Positions 23,150 to 35,438 of a stretch of DNA of 64,000 nt are shown here, in pieces. Position 1 is the first letter of the stretch; every line of letters begins with the position of its first letter. Location: assembly GCA_007258455.2 (NCBI GenBank), contig VDFB02193867.1, positions 567,017,742 to 567,081,741 on the forward strand. Direction: 5' to 3'. The position numbers and the translations under genes are program-made. The DNA comes from Sequoia sempervirens (lineage: Eukaryota; Streptophyta; Pinopsida; Cupressales; Cupressaceae). The notes beneath the pieces are model-generated. The model had not been told where the DNA came from. It did not search any database and saw only the letters and a program-made list of their open reading frames with translations.

Positions 23150-23901
23150 ACATTGCGTAGACCAAAATAATACATTTGCATTGGTGTGAATGGAGGTGTT
23201 GACAATCATAACACACATACTTTTTCTTCTCCCAATACCTCTCCTATTAGTGATAAATGTGCCTTGGTGAAAGAAGCTACAAGTCTTGAGGGTCTTGATT
23301 GTCCCTTTCCTTATTCCCCTTTAGATGATGTTAGCAAACAAAAACACAAAAGCATAGAGACCCTTGATCCTCCCTTCCCTAATGCTCCTCCCATTTGGGA
23401 AGATCTATTTGAAACTCATAATGGTCCTTTTCTTGATGCGTCTCCTACTTGTGATGAAGCTAATTTAAAAATTTCAACCTTAGATGAACATCTTACAAGC
23501 TCTCCTATTATGGTAAACAATATGTAACAAGAGAATGAGACTTTAGAAAAAAAAACAATCCAATAGAATCTTCCCCTAATCCCCCCACTATCAATTATCA
23601 AACGCATTCAACCATTAATAACCCCCTTAGTGGCAATGAAATTATTTTGGATGAACCAAACCTTAATTTTCATGAACATGTGGTTTATTCTCCTATGAAC
23701 TCTCCTTCTAGGGAGGATATTGTGATCCAAGACAAAAATAATATCCTCTTCAAAGGTAATGAAAATCCTCACTTGTTACAAGATGTTAACAATATTCAAC
23801 CTCACCACACCCTTTACCCACCTTCACATCTACTTCATCCTTCCAATAAACCTAAACTCATCCTTTACCCACAATCCCATACCCTTCATCCCTCTAATTG
23901 A
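23150..23901 (+). pseudogene. N-terminal low-complexity region of the E2 polyprotein
   Basis: Asp/Asn/Ser/Pro-rich frame with the recurring phrase SPISD, then LDDV; a frame change lies between 23527 and 23647. It ends with repeated LYPPSH/LYPQSH units also seen in E3 (35716-36276). E4 has the same start (VDNHNTHTCS at about 50812). No capsid fold is evident. This is the amino-terminal part of the family protein, of unknown function. Confidence 0.6.
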
Positions 23902-23937
23902 CCCTGACACACCCTCTGTCCCCCTAGCGCTAATGTA

Positions 23938-24702
23938 TTGCAACAATCTAGTAATGATATTGTTGCTCATACATATAACACTCAAAATAATCTGCAGCTG
24001 TCGCAACCGACCCTACCCTCTTTACCTTTACCCAATCTGCCTAGTGCTCCTCATTACCGCCCACACACAAAGGAGTGTGACCTTATTGAACAATTAAAGA
24101 ATACTCCTGCCAAGATTTCCCTTTGGGATTTACTTCATATCTCACCAACTTATCACAATATTCTTGAATCTGCCTTAAACCAAATCACAATTCCTTCTAG
24201 TACAACTCCAAATAATGTACCAACTCTCATCCATAAAAGGAATCTTGACATTACCTTCCATCAACATGAGCTACCTCCTTTGGAGTTGCATAAACAACAT
24301 GATGCCTTTATGATCATTGCTCAATTCCATCGCATAGGTATCAAATGCACTCTCATAGATAATGGTTCTTCCCTTAATGTGTGTAGTGTGAGTCTCCTTG
24401 ATTGATTAAAAGTTGATAGATCACAAATAATACCTGATTTTGTCTCTATTCGAGGATTTGATAATACAACAAAGCAACTGCTCAATGTAATCACTTTACC
24501 TATTATGGTTTGGGTGGTTACTTTGAAAACTCTTATTCATGTTATGCCTTATGATCTTTCATACAATATTCTTTTAGGAAGGCCATGGATTCATGAGATG
24601 AATGCAGTTCCTTCAACCCTTCATCATATAATGAAATATGTTTATAACAATAACATTTATCAGATTGAAGAAGATCCCAAACGTGAAGTTGCTTGCACCT
24701 AG
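23938..24702 (+). pseudogene. Retropepsin domain of E2
   Basis: One frame containing CTLIDNGSSLNVC (active-site D-N-G-S-S form common in plant Ty3/Tat proteases, about 24346-24384). A TGA follows at 24405, where E3 reads Arg, so CGA to TGA. Then comes IRGFDN, and NILLGRPWIHE near 24560-24600, the typical C-terminal strand and alpha helix of these proteases. Upstream is an E-x-L-K-x-T-P-A-K-I-S-L-W-D-L-L segment, usual before protease in Tat/Athila-type polyproteins. Confidence 0.85.
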
Positions 24703-24914
24703 AAAAAGGAGCTACAAGTCCTTTGAAAAAATTGATTCCAACATCCAACATAGATCCTCTTGAAATTGAACACAACAGTGAGGGATCACCATCTAAATTA
24801 TTTGGTGACAATTGGGGATCCTTAGACTTCACACCATCATTTATGGGTAAATACATAGTCACACAAAAGAAAGATGAGACGCAAGGAAAACCAACCATCA
24901 TGTCAATGTAGAAT

Positions 24915-25197
24915 TTGGATAACCCTTTGAAAGCATCTTCTTCAAACACTTTAGACAATAAATCACACTCTGTAATAACCCTTGACGAACACAACAATGA
25001 ACCACCCGATTCTAAAGCAATGAAACAACTTTATGGAAAAGGTTATGAACTCCTGAAACAACTTGGATATAGTGGAAAAGGATGTGGCACTCGAGAACAA
25101 GGTATCCACAACCCTATAGAGCCTAATGAACAACAAACAACTCATGGTCTTGGTTATTGTCATTTGAACGAGACCAACAAGCCTTCACTCAACATAA
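24915..25197 (+). pseudogene. G-patch domain of E2
   Basis: KQLYGKGYELLKQLGYSGKG and then CGTREQGIHNPIEP match the G-patch consensus (hydrophobic-x2-hydrophobic-GY-x2-GxGxG-x2-xQG). G-patch domains fused after protease are known in some plant Ty3 elements and bind RNA or helicases. The frame runs straight into the TIR insertion at 25198. Across it (25986 on) the same frame resumes with NLTQHTP, so domain and zinc region were one polyprotein. Confidence 0.8.
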
Positions 25198-25985
25198 GGG
25201 TATGTGCAGGATTATGATGGGCCAAAGAGTGGCAATATGATGGGTATGTGGCTGACGACTATTTTTTTACCCAAAATTGATGAAATGAAAAGGGTTTTTA
25301 AAGGAGATTCTCAGCTTTCCACCGATAATAAATTATTCTTTACTTTGAATTTAATAAGTAATTATTATTCATTTTCTATTCAAATTACAACTAAAGTCCT
25401 GATTGATAGGCTAATTGAAAAAAATCTATAGCTTTCAAATGGTATCACATTTTTTGAATCCAAAAAATGTGTCACATTCTATGCTTTGCATACTATAGGA
25501 TTAAAAAAGGAAAAATTGAATTTCATGAAGTTTGACCAAGTTAAGGTGGTCGACATACAAGTTTTTATATTTTTAAAAAAATTAAAATAAAAAAATCATA
25601 ATAAATTTTTTAGTTGGAAAAAAATTACAAAATTTTTGCATCACATTAGGGCATGAGTCCTCTACTTATATCTAAAATCTTATAAAAAATATTATCATTT
25701 TATTATGTTTAGGGTGGTCAGGCAGACACCTACTTCTTATTTTTTCCTTGAAATTTAAGTACCACTGCATTGAAATTTTAAATTTTCACCAAATAGATTT
25801 TTTTTTTAAACAAACCTAGTAGTTTAGAAACTACATTCAATTTGCTACAGATTCTATTCTTACATATTTTTGAAATAATATAGATAGCTTATTCAAATTT
25901 CTACGTCAAGTTGCCTAACTATGATTGTTTTGAATTTTTTGCCACTTAAGGGCCTATTTTTTCCATGATGATCCTGCACATACCC
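25198..25985. mobile_element. TIR element copy 1 (788 bp), unclassified
   Basis: Terminal inverted repeats of about 20-24 bp (GGGTATGTGCAGGATTAT against GGGTATGTGCAGGATCAT). Flanked by ATAA (25194-25197 and 25986-25989), extendable to CATAA if the terminal C is counted as host. No coding capacity. Removing it restores the E2 reading frame. Copy 2 is at 32023-32747. Confidence 0.9.
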
Positions 25986-26120
25986 ATAAACAATCTCACA
26001 CAACACACTCCTAACTCATCCTTCACAACTAGTGGTCTTGAATATCATCCTTCATCCAATATGCAACACATGACTACACCTTGGCTTAATGTCAATGTCA
26101 TTTCGTAAAATGTTTATGAT

Positions 26121-26462
26121 TTGAATTTGTTATATTTTGGATCCTCCTCTAATAGAAAGGATAAAATATATCAATCTAGATACACTTGTGAAAGTATGAC
26201 ATATACTACTAAGCAAGTTGTATCCTTGAGAAAAACTACAAGACCATATTCTTCCCTTGATCAAGTGGGTATCTTGTTGAGACTCCTCCAAGATCACTTG
26301 ATCACCCTCCCTCCTAGAACTCGAAAGAAATTCTATGACAAGACTTCATTTTGTACCTATCATAGAGTTCATGGTCACTCCACCAATGAAAGTAATATCT
26401 TGAGTCGTAAAATACAACATTTTTCAAGAGTTTGGTATGCTTCGCTATGTGGTGGCATCTAA
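26121..26462 (+). pseudogene. CYHR zinc-motif region of E2
   Basis: Contains LLQDHLITLPPRTRKK followed by FCTYHRVHGHSTNES: the C-x2-H-x5-H-x4-C motif with its last Cys changed to Ser. E3 and E4 keep the Cys. In most plant Ty3 elements this motif ends gag and lies before the protease; here it lies after protease and G-patch. Probably nucleic-acid binding. Confidence 0.7.
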
Positions 26463-27763
26463 TTCCTCTAATTTCTATTGATTTTCACTCGAGCATGCAT
26501 CTCATTAATCATTTTGGCTCGCCTTTGTCCTACACTAAGTGGGGGCATGGGGTTCATTAGCCTTGTCCTCGTATGTCACTTGTGATTTCCTTCTTTGGCT
26601 AGTTGTTAACCTTTCATGAATACATAAGAGCAAGCTTGGGATGTGGACGACATGCCTTAAGTTGGCTAGCATTTTACATACTTCTCTTTTTCATGATGTA
26701 GCTTATTGGAAACATATGATTTGGAATAGGGCTTTCTAAGTAAGCTTTCATGTCTTCCTCCTTCTTTTCTACTTTAAAGCAATGGATCACAGTATGGGTG
26801 CTCACAATTACTTTAAAGTGGTGGGCATACATTACCACTCATATTTCACTGTGCGATTTCTTTCTTCTTGCGATGCATTCTTTTCTTGGTAGAGTTAGTG
26901 GGATTGATTCTCTTCAAGAGTGTGATACTTATTTTGACACATCCTCTCTTGGATACATTAAGCACAATGTCCCCTAAGATGATACCTTGCACAAACAAAC
27001 AAAAAATCCCTTTGAACAATCCTTGCAGTATTCTACAGTAACATTGTCTATGAGTGTCTTGCATACGAAGTTTTGCTTACCTCATGGAGCTCAAAAATCA
27101 TTTATCTTGGATACGTTAAGCACAATGTCTCCTAAGATGATACCTTGCACAAACAAACAAAAATCCCTTTTAACAATCCTTGTAGTATTCTACAGTAACA
27201 TTGTCTATGAGTGTCTTGCATACGAAGTTTTGCTTACCTCATGTAGCTCGAAAATCATTTATCTTAGTCGCACCTTGTTAAACTTATTAGTAGGTATAAC
27301 TTTATTATGGTTGAGCAGGAAGCCCACCTAGTGGCATGACTTTTCCCCATAGCCACCTTTGTGTTTGTGAGTGCATACCAACTAGCATATGTATCTTACC
27401 TTTTTGGGCTTTCTCACCCCATGGACAACTAGTTTTGTGACCCTAGAGTGAGTACATGTGGGCCTTCTCACCCAACGGATCACTATGTGTTCTATCACCC
27501 CAGAGTGAGTACACATTTCCTTTCCAAACAATTAGCCTAGATCTATTCCACAACTAGCTAGACAAATGATTAAAGCTTAATTCATCCTTTCTTTTTATCT
27601 TGTATTTGCATGATTTTGTATCTTAGGGGATTGGATTAGGATCTTTGATCCTAGGGGCTTGGCCACCTCCTTTGATATTTTTCATTCTTTTCATCTGCAT
27701 CTATGCATGAGGATCTCTCTTGAATGTATTCTTTAGTATGAGTTTGAAAAAAGTTCTTCCTCT
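26463..27763 (+). other. 3' untranslated region of E2
   Basis: Noncoding sequence shared with E3, E4 and E1 upstream of their polypurine tracts, including CCAGAGTGAGTA/CTTCTCACCC repeats (27400-27520). It contains the tandem duplication at 26951-27265. Confidence 0.6.
26951..27265. repeat. Tandem duplication of about 158 bp in E2
   Basis: Units 26951-27108 and 27109-27265, starting GGATAC(A/G)TTAAGCACAAT and ending CATTTATCTT, are nearly identical. The duplication is recent relative to LTR divergence. Confidence 0.9.
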
Positions 27764-27782
27764 CACTAAAGTGGGGACTAAA
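27764..27782 (+). other. Polypurine tract of E2
   Basis: CACTAAAGTGGGGACTAAA immediately before the 3' LTR; the same motif precedes the 3' LTRs of E4 (53018-53038), E3 (32793-32773, minus) and E1 (39247-39227, minus). Confidence 0.8.
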
Positions 27783-28235
27783 TCTGCCATAGAAAAAAAG
27801 ACCCTTTGCTTGACATAGGATTAATTCATGATAAAATGGACTTAATGAGGTCTTAATCTAGTGTTGTGAGACATTTTATGCATCCAAACTAGGTCTTGGA
27901 CCTTTGAAAATTAAATAAAATACTTTTAATGATGTCTTGTGAAGGTGTTGTTAAGTGTTGTAAGACATTTCTACACTCTTCTAGACTCTATTCATTACAA
28001 TTCACCTAAAAATCACCTTTTTAGCACTAAACAAGTCCTATTTTGAAGTGTTGTAAAGTCTTGTAACAAGATTTCATGCTTTCCTAGGCATAACTTCACT
28101 ATTTATCCCTTTTCTTATGCTTTATTTGGTCCCTTTATGCCCTTATATGCCTTAATTAAGTGCATTTTTGAATGTAAGCCTGAAAAACAACATTATATAC
28201 AAGATAATTCTTGACACCCATTTTCAGGTCCTAGG

Positions 28236-29064
28236 TGGGACCCATTCGACATGGGTGGCAAATGAGTTCTCCTTGGCCCCAAATTCAAAATATTTTAAAT
28301 TTCCTTTCAGGATTTTATTTAAAATCACTTGATGTCAGCCTGTGATGAGGTATGAATAGATACTAAGGCATAAGAATTGTATAAATAAGTTTTTTTCACC
28401 TCATTTTCATGTCTCTCTTATCTTCTCCATCTCTAATCAATGCATTCATCCATTCTTCATCATTCATCATCTATCTTCTCAAGTGAGCTAGGGATTTCAA
28501 ATTGCATATCATTCATTGAACTTCCTAAAACATTCAAGTGTTGAATCTTCCTCCATTGTTGCAGACTTTCAAGATCAAATAATCATGACAAGGTAATCAC
28601 TTCCATTTTGCATGTTTCATTGCTTTCTTTCATCATTTTGGTTTAATTACCTAAAAGGGGTTTGACCAAGGCAAACCCTCATGCCCTTACCATCAACATA
28701 TCTCTCTTTATTCTTGTTTTTTTTGTAGATTTAGGACTCTGGGAAGCTTGGAAATCATTGGAGATCAAGTTGTAAATTCATTCAGGTCAAAGGATCCATA
28801 TAAAGTCATTTTTAGACCTGAATCCGACAGTTTCAAGGGTAGGTACCTGTAGGAGACAGAAGTGTCGATATAACTCCATAGAATCAAGTCCTAAATTTTT
28901 AGATTCCTATAGGTGGACTAATTCACCACCCATGGTGAATGAGTCCCATTTGTAGGCCTGAAAAGTGGTTTTATCATAATTTAGCTCCCGACAATCAAAA
29001 ACAGGTTTCTGGAACTTTTCATCAGAAATAAGACTAATTCACCATGCATGGAAAATCAGTCCTA
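28236..29064. repeat. Three palindromes in the E2 3' LTR
   Basis: At 28236-28270, 28912-28948 and 29030-29064. The middle one has arms GGACTAATTCACC and GGTGAATGAGTCC. Confidence 0.8.
28585..28852 (+). CDS. Spliced LTR micro-ORF of E2 3' LTR (43 aa)
   Basis: Exon 1 28585-28592 (ATGACAAG), intron 28593-28728 (136 bp, GTAATC...TTTTGTAG), exon 2 28729-28852. The product begins MTRFRTLGSLEIIGDQV, matching the E4 copy MARFRSFGSLEIIEDQV. A second acceptor (ATTTAG) 6 nt downstream keeps the frame. It lies in the transcribed leader, upstream of the main frame. No known domain; it may be only a splicing-linked leader peptide. Confidence 0.35.
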
Positions 29065-29894
29065 GTGGCCATTAACATAGATTTCTAAAGCATTTCAAAA
29101 TCTTCCAGTGACAACAATCTACCTCCAGGTGCACTTTGTTTAGTCTCATCAATTTTTGTTATCATTTGCCTAAAGTTTCTAGTTCATATTTGCAATCAAC
29201 ATTATGTTTTCTAGTATCTTGCATTAGAGTAGTTCGATTCATTCATTTGCATTTTTAAGCATTCAAATACATCAAAACACACTTCACACCAACATCTCAT
29301 TCATTCATACATTAATCTTGAGTGAAATAATTGTGCATTTTGGCCTCACCTTTCTCCTTCTAGGTGGAAAACCCTAAGAGAGCTAGAAAGCAAGTGGGTG
29401 TCAAAATCCTTCAATTAGAAATATGATGGATTTGACTTGAAGCACCTAGTTGACTTGTTGACCACTCTTCAATCACCTCAATTTCTGTTAAATCTGCATA
29501 CAAAAGTCTACAAATACACATGCAACAGGGAAAATATGGTTGAGGGTTAGCAAATAGGGGTTTTCCTACTTTGGCAGTCAAACCCTTAATGAAATAATGA
29601 AATGCAAGAGAATAATAAAAAAATAACATGCACATGCTATCAAATTCCCACACCCTTGTTGATGAAAATATGAAGTTGTGTCAATGGATGCTCCAAAATG
29701 CTTGAATATTGCTTGATTTCATGTTGTAAGATGCTTGAATGCTTGAATGAATGGGGGTTGAAATGAATGTAAAAACACTTATTTATACAATCTTGTGCCT
29801 TAGCAACTCATTAATACCTCATCATAGGCCAACGTCAAGTGATTTTGAATAAAAATCCAAAAGGAAAATTTAAAATTTTTGAAGTTGGAGCCAA

Positions 29895-29931
29895 GGGGGA
29901 TTCATTCACCACCCATGGTGAATGGGTCCCA
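29895..29931. repeat. Palindrome in the E1 3' LTR (U3)
   Basis: Arms ATTCATTCACC and GGTGAATGGGTCC around ACCCAT; counterpart of 43741-43778. Confidence 0.75.
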
Positions 29932-30611
29932 CCTAGGACCTAAAAATGGGTGTTGGGAATTATCTTGCATTTAATGTAGTTTGTTATGTTTACATTAAAA
30001 AATGCACTTAATTAAGATTTATAAGGGCATAAAGGGGTCAAATAAAGCATAAGAAAGGGATAAATAGTGAAGTTGTACGTAGAAAAGCGTGAAATCTTGT
30101 TACAAGACTTTACAACACTTCAAAATAGGACTTGATTAATGATGAAAAGGTGATTTTTAGGTAAGGTGTAATGAATAGAGTCTATAAGAGTGTAGAAATA
30201 TTTTACAACACTTCACAACACCTTTACAAGATGCCATTATTTGAATTTTAGTACCTAAGTGAACCATAGATTTTTGGCACCACAAGACTCTCTAACTCTT
30301 CTAGGGTTATTCACCTAAAAGGAAAGAGTAGGGCCAAAAATGCTAAAGGGTTCATTCAAATTATGTATTTTGAGATGTTATTATGCCTAAATGAAGTGAT
30401 GTAAATGTAGTTATACAAATTAATTGATTGATCATGAATGTAAAATCTAAGATTTAGGAAATGTTGGAAAACACGTTGTGTAATGAAAAATAACCTAAGA
30501 ATGAATAGTAAACAGTAACAAAAATGAATAAGACTGAAAGTGTGCACCTAGAACCTTGATGAAGATTGGAAATTACATTTGAAATGATGATGATGCTATT
30601 TTTCAGGCCTG

Positions 30612-31467
30612 GAGGGACTCATTTGCCATTCTGGGAAAATTAGTCCTAGCTCTACCAAACTGAGTTGGGACCTACAAAAAACTTAAAATTGATGGAGTGG
30701 GACTCATTCACCACCCATGGTGAATGAGTCTACTTTTGAATTTCTAGATTTTCAAAAGTGGATTCTAGAGCTTCCAATTAGCACTTTGACTTCCTACAGG
30801 TGTCTGCTTCTGAAACTCTAATTTACAGGCCTGAAAATGAGTTTTTGTTGATATTTTGACATGTTGAATTAAGAGAAGACTTGAGCAACCTTGAAAATTG
30901 ATCTTCAATGAACTTTAAGCTTCCAAGGGTCCTAAATATGAAAACACACAATGCAAGAGAGAGAGAGAGAGATGTTGAATGTTAGGGCATGGGGGTTTTC
31001 CTTGGTTAATCCCCTTTTAGATAATTAAACCAAAATGATGAAAGAATAGCATGAAACATGCAATAATTGAATATATTACCTTGACATGATGTTGATCTTG
31101 GATTTCTATAATAGTGGATGAAGATTTATCCCTTGAATGTATTTAGGAGATTTCTAGATGTTTTGCAATGATAAAACCCAAAATTGCTTGACTTGAGATG
31201 AAAGATTAGTGGATGAACAATGAAGAATGGATGTGAATTGAATTAATGGATATCAAAATGAGTTAAAAGATCTATATTTATAGGAAATTTATATATTTTA
31301 CCTACTAATAACTCATCACAGGTTGACATGAAGCAAAATTGAATAAAAACCTTAATTTTTCTCGCTCATAACCCGAAAATGGCTCAAATGGGACTCATTC
31401 AACGCTAATGGTGAATGGGTCCCACCTAGATGGGACTAATTTTCCACTAATGGTGAATGGGTCCCAC
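30612..31467. repeat. Four palindromes in the E3 3' LTR
   Basis: At 30612-30648, 30698-30731, 31389-31423 and 31431-31467. The second has perfect 12-bp arms GACTCATTCACC / GGTGAATGAGTC around ACCCAT. The last two are a side-by-side pair. Confidence 0.85.
30823..31087 (-). CDS. Spliced LTR micro-ORF of E3 3' LTR (38 aa)
   Basis: Exon 1 31087-31080 (ATGTCAAG), intron 31079-30932 (148 bp, ending ATATTTAG), exon 2 30931-30823. Product starts MSRTLGSLKFIEDQF and contains RLLKSSLNSTCQ. Length is identical to the 5' LTR copy although many residues differ. Confidence 0.35.
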
Positions 31468-32022
31468 AGGGGCCATTTTTGCTAGATGGAATGCTAAGAA
31501 GTAAGAAAATCACATTTATATGATGACTATGTCAGGTATTTCATCAGATTATGCCTCGTGATGCACAATATGGGCTAATATGGGACTATTAGTGATGATA
31601 TGAATTTCAAATAGGGCTTGGGACAAAAAAATTAATGTGGAAGTGTGATTAAATACAATTTACAACACTAAAATGAGGTCCACTTAGCTTAAGAAAGCAC
31701 AAGAATTAATGTAAATGTGCAAGACACATTACAAAACTAATTTAACATTAAATTTATTTTATAAAACCTTCTAGATTGATCTAATAATGTTATTAAGCAC
31801 ATTTTATAATTTTTAATTAGGGAGAAATGGGTTCATTAAGTCTAGAAAAGCGTGAAAGTATCTTATGACACTTTACAACACCTTTACAAGGCATTTTTAA
31901 AAGCATGTTATTCGATTTGTAAGGGTCCAAGACCTAGTGTGGACACATAAAATTCCTCACAACATTAGATTAAGACCTCATTATGTCCATTTTATCATGA
32001 ATTAATCCCATATCAAGCAAAG

Positions 32023-32747
32023 GGGTATGTGTAGGATCATGATGGGCCAAAAAGTGGCAATATGATGGGTATGTGGCTAACGACTATTTTTTTACCCAAA
32101 ATTGAGGAAACAAACAGGGTTTTAAAAGAGATTCTCAACTTTCCACCAATATAAATTATGCTTTACTTTGAATTTAATAAGTAATTATTATTCATTTTCT
32201 ATTCAAATTACGACTAATTTTTGAATCCAAAACATGTTTCATATTCTATGCTTCGTATACTATAAGATTAGAAAAAGAAAAATTGAATTTCATGAAATTT
32301 TGACCAAGTTAAGGTGGTCAGACATACAAGTTTTTTTTTTTAAGTTGTAATAAAAAATTCATAATTAATATTTTACTTGGAAAAAATTACAAAAAATATG
32401 CATCACATCGGGCATGAGTCCTCTACTTATATCTAAAATATTATTAAAAATATTATCATTTTATTGTGGTTAGGGTGGTCAAATAGACACCTACTTCTTA
32501 TTTTTTCCCTGAAATTTAAGTACCACTACATTGAAATTTCAAGTTTTCACAAAATAATTTTTTTTTTAAAAGCAAACCTAGTAGTTTAGAAAATAAATTC
32601 AATTTTCTACAGATTCTATTCTTACATATTTTTGAAATAATATAGATAACTTATTCAAATTTTTATGTCAAGTTTCCTAACTCTAATTTTTCTAAATTTT
32701 TTGCCACTTAAGGCTCTTTTTTTTCCATGACGATCCTGCACATACCC
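32023..32747. mobile_element. TIR element copy 2 (725 bp)
   Basis: Ends GGGTATGTGTAGGATCAT and its inverted copy; flanked by AAAG (32019-32022 and 32748-32751). The unoccupied site CAAGCAAAGGGTACTTTTT is present in the other E3 LTR at 39080-39098, which fixes the borders and the 4-bp (possibly 5-bp CAAAG) duplication. Confidence 0.93.
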
Positions 32748-32772
32748 AAAGGGTACTTTTTTCTATGACACA

Positions 32773-32793
32773 TTTAGGCCCCACTTTAGTGAG
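32773..32793 (-). other. Polypurine tract of E3
   Basis: Minus strand CTCACTAAAGTGGGGCCTAAA before the 3' LTR start. Confidence 0.8.
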
Positions 32794-33881
32794 AGGGTGA
32801 ACTTGCTTCAAACAAACACTAAAGTAGACATTCAAAAGAGATCCTCATATACATATGCAGATGACAAAGAATGAAAAAGATCAAAGGAGGTTGGACAAGC
32901 CCCCAAGATCCAAGATGCTGAGTCCAACTGTCAAAATACAATCATGCAATGGCAAGAACTAGAAGAGAAGAAAAATGGGGTGCAAAAGATGTACTCACTC
33001 TAGGGCCACAAAATTTTAGGTCATCTATGGGGTGAGAAGTCCACAAATATACTCACTCTGGGGCCATAAAACTTTTGATTGTCCATGTGGTGAGAAATTC
33101 CAAAAGGTGAAATACATATGTTAGATGGTATGTACTCACAAACACATAGGTGGCTATGGGGAAATTCGTGTTGCTAGATGGGCTTCCTGCTCAACCATAT
33201 CAAAGTTATACCTCCTAATAACTTTAACAAGGTGCCACAAGGAAAAATGGTTTTTGAGCTCCATTAGGTAAGAAAAACTTCATATGCTTGACACTCACAG
33301 ACATTATAAATTCAAGATAGTGTAAGGATTTGTTCAAAGGAATTAGGATTTGTTTGTGCAATGTCTCATTGTAGGGAACATCATGCTCAATGTCTCCAAG
33401 AGAGGATAAGTGGAAATGATCTCATCTTGTTTCCAAGAGAGGAAAAGTTAAAGTCTCATCATAAGGAACATTGTACCTAATGCTTCTAAGAGAGGAATTC
33501 ACAAGAAAACAAAATCACACAATGAATGTGAGTGGTGGTTATGCCCCCACTTTAAAGTGGTTACAAGAACCCGTGCTATGAGCAATTGCTTTAAAGTAGA
33601 AGAAGAGAACATGAAAGCTTACTCAGAAAGCCCTATGCCAAGTCATATGTTTCCAATAAGCTACATCATGAAAAGGGGGAAGTATGTCATATGCTAGCCA
33701 ACTTAAGGCATGTTGTCCATATCCCAAGCTTGCTCTTATGTATTCATGAAAATTTAACAACTAGCCAAAGGAGGCAATGACAAGTGACATACAAGGACTA
33801 GGCTAGCGAACCCCTTTCCCCCACTAAGTGTAGGGAAAAGGTGAGCTGAAACGATTGATGAAATGCATGTTAGAGTGAAAA
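32794..33881 (-). other. 3' untranslated region of E3
   Basis: Noncoding, related to the E2 and E4 3' regions. No gene seen. Confidence 0.6.
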
Positions 33882-35438
33882 TTAATAGCAATTAGAGGAA
33901 TTAGATGCCCCCACATAGGGAAGCATAAAAAACTCCTGAAAATGTTGGATTTTATGACTCAAAGCATTACATTCATTAGTGGAGTGACCATGAACTCTAT
34001 GATATGCACAAAATGAAGTTTTGGAAGAGCATTTCTTTAGAGTTCTAGGAGGGAGGGTGATCAAGTGATCTTGGAGGAGTCTTGACAAGATACCCTCTTG
34101 GTCAACGGTAGAAGGTGGTGTTGTGGTTGGTGTCAAAGATACATCTTGCTTAGTAATGGTTGTCATATCTTCATAAGACTCTTTAGATTGTGATATTTTG
34201 TTCTCACTCTTATAGGAGGAGAGAAAATCTATCGGATTCAAATCATGAGCATTGTGCGAGATGACATTGACTTTAAGCGAAGGTGTAGAACTTGTTTTTT
34301 TCATGTTTGGTAAAGGATGATGCTCAAGACTACTATTGTTGATGAGTTTAGGATGGCCAATGGTTAAGGTTGATTGAGGAGTATTTTTTGTGAGATTATT
34401 GATGGTGAGTAAGGGTTTGACAATCTATATCACACAACAGTAGCCAAGAACATGAGTTGTTTGGTATGTGATAGGATCGATAGGGTTGTGGATACCTTGT
34501 TTTTGAGCACCACATCCTTTTCCACTATATCCAAGTTGTGTCATGATGTCATACCCTTTTCCATAAAGCTATTTAATTACTTTGGAATTGGGAGGTTGTC
34601 TGTTGTTATTCCTTTTAAGGATTGTTGTGGTGTTTTCTACTTTGTCTAAAGTGGTTGAGTTTGATGCTTTCAAAAGGTCTTCTGAATTTTGTGTTGACAT
34701 GATGGTTTGTTCTTGTTTCTCATCTTTCTTTTGTGTGAATATATATTCACCCAAATATGAAGGTGTAAATTCTAAGGATCCCCAATCATCACCAAATAAT
34801 TTAGACACTGATTCCATATTGTTTTGTTCTATTTAAAGAGGGTCTATATTGGATGTTGGAATTAATTTTTTAAGAGGAATTCTAGCTCATTTTTCAAGGT
34901 GCAAGCAACTTTTAGGCTTGGGGTCTATTTCATCTTGATAAATGTGATTGTTATGGACATATTTCATGATATGATAAAGGTTCGAAGGTAGTGAATTCAT
35001 CTCATGAATCCATGGTATGCCTAAGAGAAGATTATACAAAAGATCATAAGGCATGACATGGATAGGAGTTTGCAAAGTAGCCACCCCAACTATAATAGGA
35101 AAAGTAATTATTCCAAGCAATTGTTTTGTTGTATTGTCAAATCCTTGAATGGAGATGGAATCGGGTATTATTTATGACCTGTTAACATCAAATCGATCAA
35201 GGAGACTCACACTACAAACATTAATGGTGGAACCATTATCTATGAGAGTGTGTTTGATACCTATGCAATTGAATCGAACAATTATCATAAAGGCGTCATG
35301 TTGTTTACACAAATCCAAAGGAGGGAGCTCATGTTGATGAAAAGTAATGTCAAGAGTCAATTTTTGGATGAGAGTTGCCACATCATTTAGGGTGGTACTA
35401 GGAGGAATTGTGATTTGTTTTAAGGTTGTTTGAAGCAT
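33882..35438 (-). pseudogene. E3 polyprotein: retropepsin, G-patch, CYHR zinc motif
   Basis: One minus-strand frame with about five stops of all three kinds. In order: HTLIDNGSTINVC (protease active site, about 35265-35220), NLLLGIPWIHE (about 35035-35000), YGKGYDIMTQLGYSGKGCG then QGIHNPIDP (G-patch, 34560-34450), LLQDHLITLPPRTLKK, and FCAYHRVHGHSTNEC with all zinc ligands (about 33990-33935), ending MLPYVGASNSSNCY. The order protease, G-patch, zinc motif is thus fixed in two independently inserted elements. Gag capsid, RT, RNase H and integrase are absent. The frame suggests an RNA-binding, self-processing protein. Confidence 0.85.

Larger units (their letters stand above)
20863..29417 (+). 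mobile_element. LTR element E2 (plus), inserted in the E1 3' LTR
   Basis: 8,555 bp including the 788-bp TIR insertion. LTRs are 20863-22476 and 27783-29417. Target duplication GAAAT at 20858-20862 and 29418-29422; the uninterrupted site GCTTGAAATATGATGG is seen at 43222-43237 in the other LTR of E1. PBS candidate follows the 5' LTR; the polypurine tract is 27764-27782. Coding remnants are an N-terminal region, retropepsin, G-patch and CYHR zinc motif. No capsid gag, RT, RNase H or integrase was found, so it depended on another element for movement. Confidence 0.9.
27783..29417 (+). repeat. 3' LTR of E2
   Basis: Partner of 20863-22476. Palindromes at 28236-28270, 28912-28948 and 29030-29064; intron 28593-28728. 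Confidence 0.9.
30260..32772 (-). repeat. 3' LTR of E3, carrying the TIR element
   Basis: About 1,784 bp once the 725-bp TIR element and one AAAG are removed, against 1,809 bp for the 5' LTR. Confidence 0.85.

Noticed and set aside
24542..24997. 151-codon frame on the minus strand over the E2 protease region
   Set aside because: Antisense shadow of the plus-strand protease and downstream frame; no independent motif.
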